Source of the DNA: Mesostigma viride
Lineage: Eukaryota; Streptophyta; Mesostigmatophyceae; Mesostigmatales; Mesostigmataceae
NCBI GenBank assembly: GCA_009746045.1
Contig: RPFO01000138.1
Span: 186,001 to 250,000, forward strand
Reading direction: 5' to 3'
DNA: 64,000 bases
Each line of letters begins with the position of its first letter. Position 1 is the stretch's first letter. Under the pieces are notes generated by a model. That model had not been told where the DNA came from and ran no database searches. It was given only the letters and a program-made list of their open reading frames with translations. The position numbers and the translations under genes are program-made. Positions 57,601 through 64,000 of the stretch are shown in pieces.

Positions 57601-60600
57601 TCCATGGCCTTCGAGACTTCTATGCACTTCTCCGTGACCTCAGTGGCCTCTCCCGCTCATCATCAGGGGCCTCCTTTGCATCCTCGCTGCTGCAGAACCC
57701 GATCGACCCGCCCTCGCTTGCATTTGCTGTCGCGCGGCACTTTGGCGGCCTACCCCTGGACGCCGTGGCGCGCGGCCAGGAGGTTTTCCACCGCCGTGTG
57801 TTCCCCAACGTGCCCTTCCACGTCCTGTATCAACACAGCATGCCCATGGGACAGACTTTTGGGGGGGGGGTGGACAGCTGGCGCATGGGCGCAGGCCCAG
57901 GGACATCCCAGTCCGCTCCCACTGCGTGCGTTGGCGCGGTGCCCTCGGTTCTGCGGCTGCTGGATGCCAATTTGGGCGACCCGCGCGCGCGGCACCTCAT
58001 GCTGGTGACACGTGGCGACGCGGCATTGGGCCTGCTGCTCGCCAAGGCCAAGCTGCGGCATCCCGTCGTTATCTGTGGGAGCCGGTTCGCTGCGGACCAG
58101 AGCGAGCACTATTTATACCGCCTGCTCAGCCGCATCATCTTGTGTATGGAGACGGGCCGCGTGCTGGTGCTGCGTGACGTTGACAGCGTCTACGGCGCGT
58201 TGTACGACCTGCTCAACCAGCACTACACAGTCGTCGCGGGTCGGCCGCTCTGCCGCATCGCGCTCGGAGCAAACAGCAACCCGCTGTGCGCAGTGCACGA
58301 ACGCTTCCGCTGCGTCGTGCTGTTGTCAAGGGAGCGCGTGGCCCAGGCCGACCCCCCCTTCCTGAACCGGTTCGAGAAGCACCTGGTGACGTACGAGAGC
58401 ATGCTGGAACAGCGGCCCGTGGCAGCCGAGGTGCTGGCTCGGTTACGCGAATGGGTGGCCGCCGCGTGCTGCCTGCAAAGGGAGTTTGATCTGCCTTTGG
58501 GGAGCGGGGTTTTGGTGGCACCAGCCTGGTCGGCTGGCTCACGTCCCACTCAACGGAAGGAACCTAGTGCCAGTTTCGGCCCCAGCGACATGTTCCCAGG
58601 GTTTGACGAGGACACCCTGCCATCCCTGGTGATACATCTGGCGTCAGAGGGAAGCGGCGTGGAGGCGCCTGCCCTCAAGATGTTGGAGAGGTGAGTGGCT
58701 GCACTTGCAGTGGCCGGGATGGATCGTAGGTTGTAAATGGTTTGAGCTAACTGCTGCAATGTGCCTGTTAATGTACCTGCATTGTGCTCACAAGGTGAAG
58801 CCAACAAATACGGAAACCAACCCCTAGTAGGAAGAGGTGCGATGTAAAGAGGTGCCATGTAACAATCACAGAAGCCAACCCTAGTGTAGGAAGAGGTGCC
58901 ATGTAAAGAGGTGCCATGCAGAGAGGTGCCATGTAACAATTACAGAAGCCAACCCTAGTGTAGGAAAAGGTGCGATGTAAAGAGGTGCCATGTAACAATC
59001 ACAGAAGCCAACCCTAGTGTAGGAAGAGGTGCGATGTAAAGAGGTGCCATGTAACAATCACAGAAGCCAACCCTAGTGTAGGAAGAGGTGCCATGCAGAG
59101 AGGTGCCATGTAACAATTACAGAAGCCAAACCTAGTAGGAAGAGGTGCGATGTAAAGAGGTGCCATGTAACAATCACAGAAGCTAAACCTAGTAGGAAGA
59201 GGTGCGATGTAAAGAGGTGCCATGCAGAGAGGTGCCATGTAACAATTACAGAAGCCAACCCTAGTGTAGGAAAAGGTGCGATGTAAAGAGGTGCCATGTA
59301 ACAATTACAGAAACCAACCCTAGTGTAGGAAGAGGTGCCATGTAAAGAGGTGCCATGTAACAACTACAGAAGCCAAACCTAGTGTAGGAAGAGGTGCGAT
59401 GTAAAGAGGTGCCCTGGACGAATACGTAAATAAACCCCTTGAGCCGTAGGTTGTCAACTTGTGACAGGAGAGGCAGGATTCTGGCTTGCTAGGACGATTG
59501 GCATGCTGCTATAAAGCGAACCACGTGAGCAGGGACATTAGGTGACCATGCACACAAAGATCGGATCCAGTCTTTATGTTCCCGTCAGCCACAGACCACA
59601 GCATGGGTTGCATGCCGTGTGCTGGGCCGGGAACAAGGAGCATGCAATCCGTTGGAGTCACATGCGTCAATTGCCATGATAATGCTTACGCCTCGCCAAC
59701 ATGGCTCTTCTGTTTGTGCTTCCCTCCTTAAGTTGTGTGCCCCCGCTTGTGTCGTTTGGCTCTTGATGGAGACGGGGCGTGCGGGGGGATGTGTGTCTTA
59801 CCGCCACGCACGGCACGCCACGCCACCGGCTGCATGCCCTGCCACCTGGCACCCTACTGTGCATTGGGTTGTCCCTGCCTGCAGATGCAAGCAGCTACTG
59901 ATGGGTGTGGCCGCCGTGGACGGCATCCTGCGTCTTTCCCACTCGGAGCTGGCACGGAGGAACCCCAGCGAGGCGCGCGCGTGGCAGCAGCAAGCACTGG
60001 CACGCGGCACGCAGGAGGGCCTCAGGGCGCTGCTGGCATCACGGCTGGCAGCACAAAGTGGGGACGTGCGCGAGCAGGAGGGGACCGGGCAGGCCACCAT
60101 TGGCGCACCAGCCTCGCAAGTAAGGCGGTGTTTTGCCATGAGGGGAGGAATACCTAGACATGTGAAACAGTGCTTGGCCTGTGAGGGAGAATAGCCCGCA
60201 CTAGGCAGATGAGATGGTGTTTGGATGACCAACGGAGTGTGTCGCTGGGTGACCAAGTAAAGACAGGGTGGGTGGGCTACTCAACAAAGTACGGGATGAG
60301 TTGTTATTGATCCCTTTCTCGTCCCCCCCCCCCCCCCCGCCTTTAATCCTTTTCCAACATGTCTCTGCTCCGCTCATCCTGCTATTTCCATATCCACCCA
60401 CGTGGATGTGCCCCGCAGTCAAGTGGCGCCGCCCGCGGGGGACTGCGCCTGATGGTCCGCACCTTTGCCCGCCCCACGCTCAACCTGTCAGGGACGCTGC
60501 AGGGTCTGCGTGGCGCCGATGGCGAGCTGGTGGATGTCACGGTACGGACGACAGCATTTAGGACTTGGTTGCTGGCATTTTGGCACCAGCGTGTGGTTGC

Positions 60601-63600
60601 CAGCACTTTGGCACCAGCACGTGGTTGCCAGCATTTGGGCACCAGCACGTGGTTGCCAGCACTAAGTGCCACAAAGCATCCTTTGGCCGCGTTGTGCACC
60701 AAGCACCGCCCTTCCCCGTCATGGCCCTGCATCCACATACCCTGTGGTGATTGCTTCATGGGGTATAGATCAGCAGGGGGGCAGCAGGAACCCATGGATC
60801 ACAAATGCACTACGTGATCCTGGTTTTTGTTTTCCTGTGTTTTGTGACCTGGTGTTTTGTAGGAGCCAACGCTGGAACTGACAGAAACTGCCCGCAGGCG
60901 GCCTCCCCGCCTTTTTGCTGCATGTGCACCAAGGCCACAGCTGCACTGCTGTGTTTGTTGTCTTCTATGGATGCTGGGGGAAGGCATTTGGCACATAACA
61001 ACAAGCAAGACACCATGCCTGATGTTATGGGCGTTGCGTGTGATGGCGTGTGAAATGGGGCATGCCGTGAATTGGTTTTCTCTGAATATAGTTTTATTAA
61101 CGCATGCGGGAAAGATAAGGCCACTAATGCCTTGGCCTGCATGTAGAAGGCTGTCTGCGACATGGGCTGGCTAATCCGTTCTGTACAAAGGGCTTCATGC
61201 TCGCCCGAATCCTATTTGAAAGACCCGGTTGTTTATAAGGGTCGGTGGCTATTTGTTATTGGTCCGAAAAAATTTCTAGTAGCTTTTATAAGACTTGCTT
61301 GCAAAGATTCGTAATTGTTTGCACCGGCTGTGAAGCTAGGGACCGGTAGGGTCGGCTGGTTGCTAAACGAATCTTTGGCTGATTGTTTTAGTGAGCGGTG
61401 ATTAATTATTGTAGAGTGGACTCGGACCGGCCCAAGGTGTCGATGGGCGAGATTTATGCTTGTCAGCTGAAGAGCCTTGTACGACTACCTATACGGTTAA
61501 CGCACTAGCCTGGAGGTGCGTGGCCACGTTGTTTGTAGTGGCGTTTTCAGCACCGTTCAGGCGGGCTCGTGCCGCATGCCAGTGTTAATTAATTCAGGAT
61601 GATGTCAGCTTGCGTGCCGGCGGACCATGCCTTAAGCAAGCTAGGCGGGCAATGATCCGCAATTGTTTTTTTTTCCTCTTCTTGCTTCCGTGTGCGGAAT
61701 AGGAAGCCTTAAAGCCACTGCAACTGCTGCATTTGTGGCAGATTTTGTATCAATCAAACGCTGGTCTTCTTGGGAGCTTAGTGATCTTAAGGCTATGTTG
61801 TCTGTGGAGCGTGGTCAAGGACTCTGCATTTTAGCTTCTCTGGGTCGGTTGTGTTGCTTTGCCACGCCAAGAGCAAACAGCAGACTTGTTTTGCCACATT
61901 TCACGTCGCACGTAATGCGGCACACTACTACAATGTTTGGCAACATCAATTCGTTACTGATGCTCCACAGGCGCATCAACTGGACTTGGTCCGCTGCAAG
62001 GAAAGGGGCTGGTAGCGTGACACACTGTTTTGTGTGGGTGGTTTGAGCATGATAGGTGAGGCGTGGGGCGCGTGCGCGGAACGTGACATCCCAGTCACTC
62101 ACCTACTCAAATCATCGCACACTCAACGGATCCACTCAACGGTATCGTGCAGGTGTACAAGCTGGGCATCTTCAAGAGCGAAGCCGAGCTAACTGCCAGC
62201 CTCCGCCAGTTCTGGAACGCCAGTGCCCCTGCGGGTGGTCAGGACGTTATCAACACGGACGGTAATGCTGGCACCCACACGGGTGCTGGCAATGTGCTTC
62301 CCCTTGGCCAGGGATTGGGTGCGTCGCTGCTGGTCCTTCAGGTGGAGCTGGACACGGAGGGGGAGCACCTTCAGCTGGGCATGTTCCTGATCGAGCAGAT
62401 GAGGGACGAGCTTTTGAAGCAGGCACCCGCCACCGCCGCTGCTGCTACCGCGACCAGTGGGGCGACGGCAGTGGCAGATGGTACCCATGCGTGCGTGGGG
62501 CAGGCAAAGCATGTGTGCGTCGTGCTGCACATGCGGCGCAGAAGCATGCTACCGCAACAACCGGTCGCGGCGGCGGACGCGCAAACCGGTGCAGGCCCCT
62601 GGCCGCTCAACTTCCTAACCGCGTGGGAGCAGGCGTCGCTTGACGTGCTTGATGCTCGTGATGCTGGCGACGGCACCGACATGTGGGTGGGGGGGGGCAG
62701 GGCGCAACGACTTTGTGCATGGGTGGTTCATGACTTTGTGGGGGGGGGTTAGGGGAGTGATTGAGTGCGTGGTGGGGTGTCCAGGTGTACTTTTGGTTGC
62801 ATGGCGGGGTCATCGGCTTGCCGAATGAGACCCTGTGCCCCCTTGTTGATGATGGGCCACGGCTTCCCTTTCTGCTTGCCTAATGCTGGTCGCTGCGCGG
62901 CTTGTTGCCGCATGGTTTCAGCTACGTGCACTGGACACAGGCGCCCTGCGCCCTGCCCGCTTGATCCTGACACGCAGTCCGTCAAGCACCGCGATTACCC
63001 TGCTGCCACACCCTGGATGCGTGCATGCCACCCCTGGCTGATCGAAGGATAGCGCTCCTTGCACGAACCCACCTAGTCATGCCATGCGCATGTCCCTTGG
63101 TTCGTAGGCAGTAAATGCCAAGAGGACACGGGTGTGGTGCTAGCCCGAATTCATGGTCCTCGGGCATGCCTCCTCCCTGCCGCGTGCACCGTCGCCAGTA
63201 CTATGGTGGGTGAACTGTGCGAGGGGTCAGGGGAGGGAGACATCCTCGGCATCTATTTGCCTCTCAAGGTGCTGTTTGTGCTGTTAAAGTCGCCCCCTAC
63301 TTCTGTGTGGCTACGTCTGCCCAGCCCCTTGCTTACTGCCTCGCTGCCCGGAGCTGTGAGGCAGATAGGCGGGGCCATGCCGTTACGTTTTGGATAGGCT
63401 TCCCCGCAGGCGTGCAAGGCGCACCCTTCGTTCCCACGCTGAGGTGACCATCCATCCGCACTGATTGCATGATGCCACTAGCCCATCCATCCAGCCGTCG
63501 CATCCACCATTAACCATCACATCCACCTCCAACCATTGTTTCACCACCTTTGTTTTCCTCCTGCTTGCTTTCACAGGATCCCGCTTCTGCCCAACGCGCC

Positions 63601-64000
63601 CCTCCTCGACGTCCTCACGCACAGCGCCACTAGCCTGCTGCCACGTGTCATCCAGCAGCTGCTCCCGTGGTGCCTGCTATGTATCCGCGGGCGAAGGACG
63701 GACGCCAGCACATCCTTGCCAGCCGGCACAGGCGCAGGGGGTGGCCAGGCCATCACCGCTGCAGGCCGCACGCTGGTTGCCACCGCAGGCGTGCACCGGT
63801 CATGGCTGGACTGGGTGCGATCTTTATCGCAGAACATCGCATCCTCCCCCGACCTAATGGCAGCCCTGACTGCCCGCATCATGTCCCAGTTGCAACAGGC
63901 CTCTACAGGAGGACCCCAAGCCAGCCTCTCTGCAACGGATGCCAGCAGTCACTGCAGCAGGAGCGCACTGCCCTGGCAGGTGGCCACCGCCTCAGACCCC
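45650..64000 (+). CDS. RNF213/mysterin-like giant AAA+ ATPase (E3 ligase family), 3' end outside window
   Basis: Proposed exons: 45650-54960, 55725-55833, 56132-56254, 57279-58690, 59885-60119, 60419-60541, 62153-62686, then 63577-64000 running off the edge. An exon between 62687 and 63576 is probably missing, because exons 7 and 8 do not join in phase. Exon 1 alone encodes 3,103 residues. Landmarks: a degenerate P-loop (AGLGKT, Lys2282) where RNF213 AAA2 lies; a full Walker A GETGCGKT (Lys2703) with Walker B VFLDEIN (Asp2757-Glu2758), matching AAA3; and a second Walker A GRPGSGKS (Lys3095) whose Walker B VVVLDEVGLAE is in exon 3, matching AAA4. Exon 4 has VGISNWALDASKMNRAVM and PPFLNRFEKHLVTYESML, both RNF213 hallmarks. 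The family forms a dynein-like ATPase core and ubiquitin ligase, acting in animals on lipid droplets and on bacterial lipopolysaccharide. The RING and RZ modules would lie beyond the window. Function in this organism is unknown. Confidence 0.9.
56236..56515. repeat. Tandem copies of the exon 3 5' splice site in the RNF213-like gene
   Basis: The exon 3/intron junction reads CCACAACCCCCTAAAG with intron GCAAGTC. About eight to ten diverged copies of this 25-30 base segment follow within the intron. One at about 56438-56460 keeps CGCCACAACCCCCTAAAGGC. Many copies retain AAAGGCAAG or AAAGACAAG, so they look like decoy donors. Confidence 0.85.
56726..57064. repeat. 47-base minisatellite in RNF213-like intron 3
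   Basis: About seven nearly identical copies of a 47-base unit containing GACAGTGGGCCAGCGTGCTT and GCGTGGTTTTGTGTGCATCA lie in the same intron as the donor-derived repeats. Confidence 0.97.
58838..59415. repeat. 59-base-type minisatellite in RNF213-like intron 4
   Basis: About ten copies of a unit containing GAGGTGCCATGTAACAATCA, GAAGCCAACCCTAGTGTAGG and AAGAGGTGCGATGTAA occur. Some units are shortened or carry an extra AGAGGTGCCATGC block, so higher-order variation is present. The copies fill about half of the 1.2-kb intron. Confidence 0.95.
60578..60662. repeat. 30-33-base tandem repeat in RNF213-like intron 6
   Basis: Three copies of a unit with GGCACCAGCACGTGGTTGCC lie shortly after the exon 6 donor at 60542. 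Confidence 0.85.

Overview
The window is nuclear DNA of a eukaryote, most likely a unicellular alga. Genes are split by GT-AG introns (one is GC-AG) of about 0.3-1.6 kb, the introns are full of minisatellites, exons are GC-rich, and the intergenic DNA carries LINE remnants, terminal-inverted-repeat elements and (TTAA)n tracts. The sugar-hydrolase gene resembles the plant type and a TGTAA motif follows its stop codon, as in many green-algal polyadenylation signals. A green-lineage alga is therefore plausible but not proven.

Layout. 1-4.54 kb: nested repeats. A 4.1-kb unit with matching ends and a target duplication encloses a zinc-binding reverse-transcriptase tail, a 1.9-kb element flanked by TTAA, and a long inverted repeat with G/C homopolymers. 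4.96-16.38 kb (+): a 14-exon secreted or membrane-anchored GH27 glycoside hydrolase of the plant alpha-galactosidase/beta-L-arabinopyranosidase type. 16.4-28.7 kb: a transposon graveyard with three decayed LINE ORF1 copies, a second TTAA-flanked element carrying a PHD-finger ORF, and a 5'-truncated LINE with endonuclease and reverse transcriptase on the minus strand. 28.7-31.6 kb: apparently gene-free, with a 400-bp compound microsatellite. 31.64-41.85 kb (+): a seven-transmembrane protein of the GOST/lung-7TM type with a long disordered tail. 43.39-44.22 kb (-): a compact intronless RING-Cys-relay E3 ligase like the C-terminus of MYCBP2/PHR proteins. 45.65 kb to the right edge (+): a giant RNF213/mysterin-like AAA+ ATPase, truncated by the window end.

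The most notable point is the head-to-head pair of atypical ubiquitin ligases. The stand-alone RCR enzyme keeps the RING, both relay cysteines and the tandem-cysteine zinc sites, although in animals this module is known at the end of proteins of more than 4,000 residues. Its divergent neighbour is an RNF213 homologue whose first exon is 9.3 kb long and whose later introns include a GC-AG intron with a tandemly copied 5' splice site. In animals both families are linked to ubiquitin transfer through cysteine and to non-lysine (ester) targets. A functional link between them here is inference.

Exon boundaries were set by hand from splice signals, reading phase and remembered family alignments, and no search was run. 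Exon 12 of the GH27 gene, both ends of the 7TM gene, and the RNF213 gene after 62.7 kb are the least certain.
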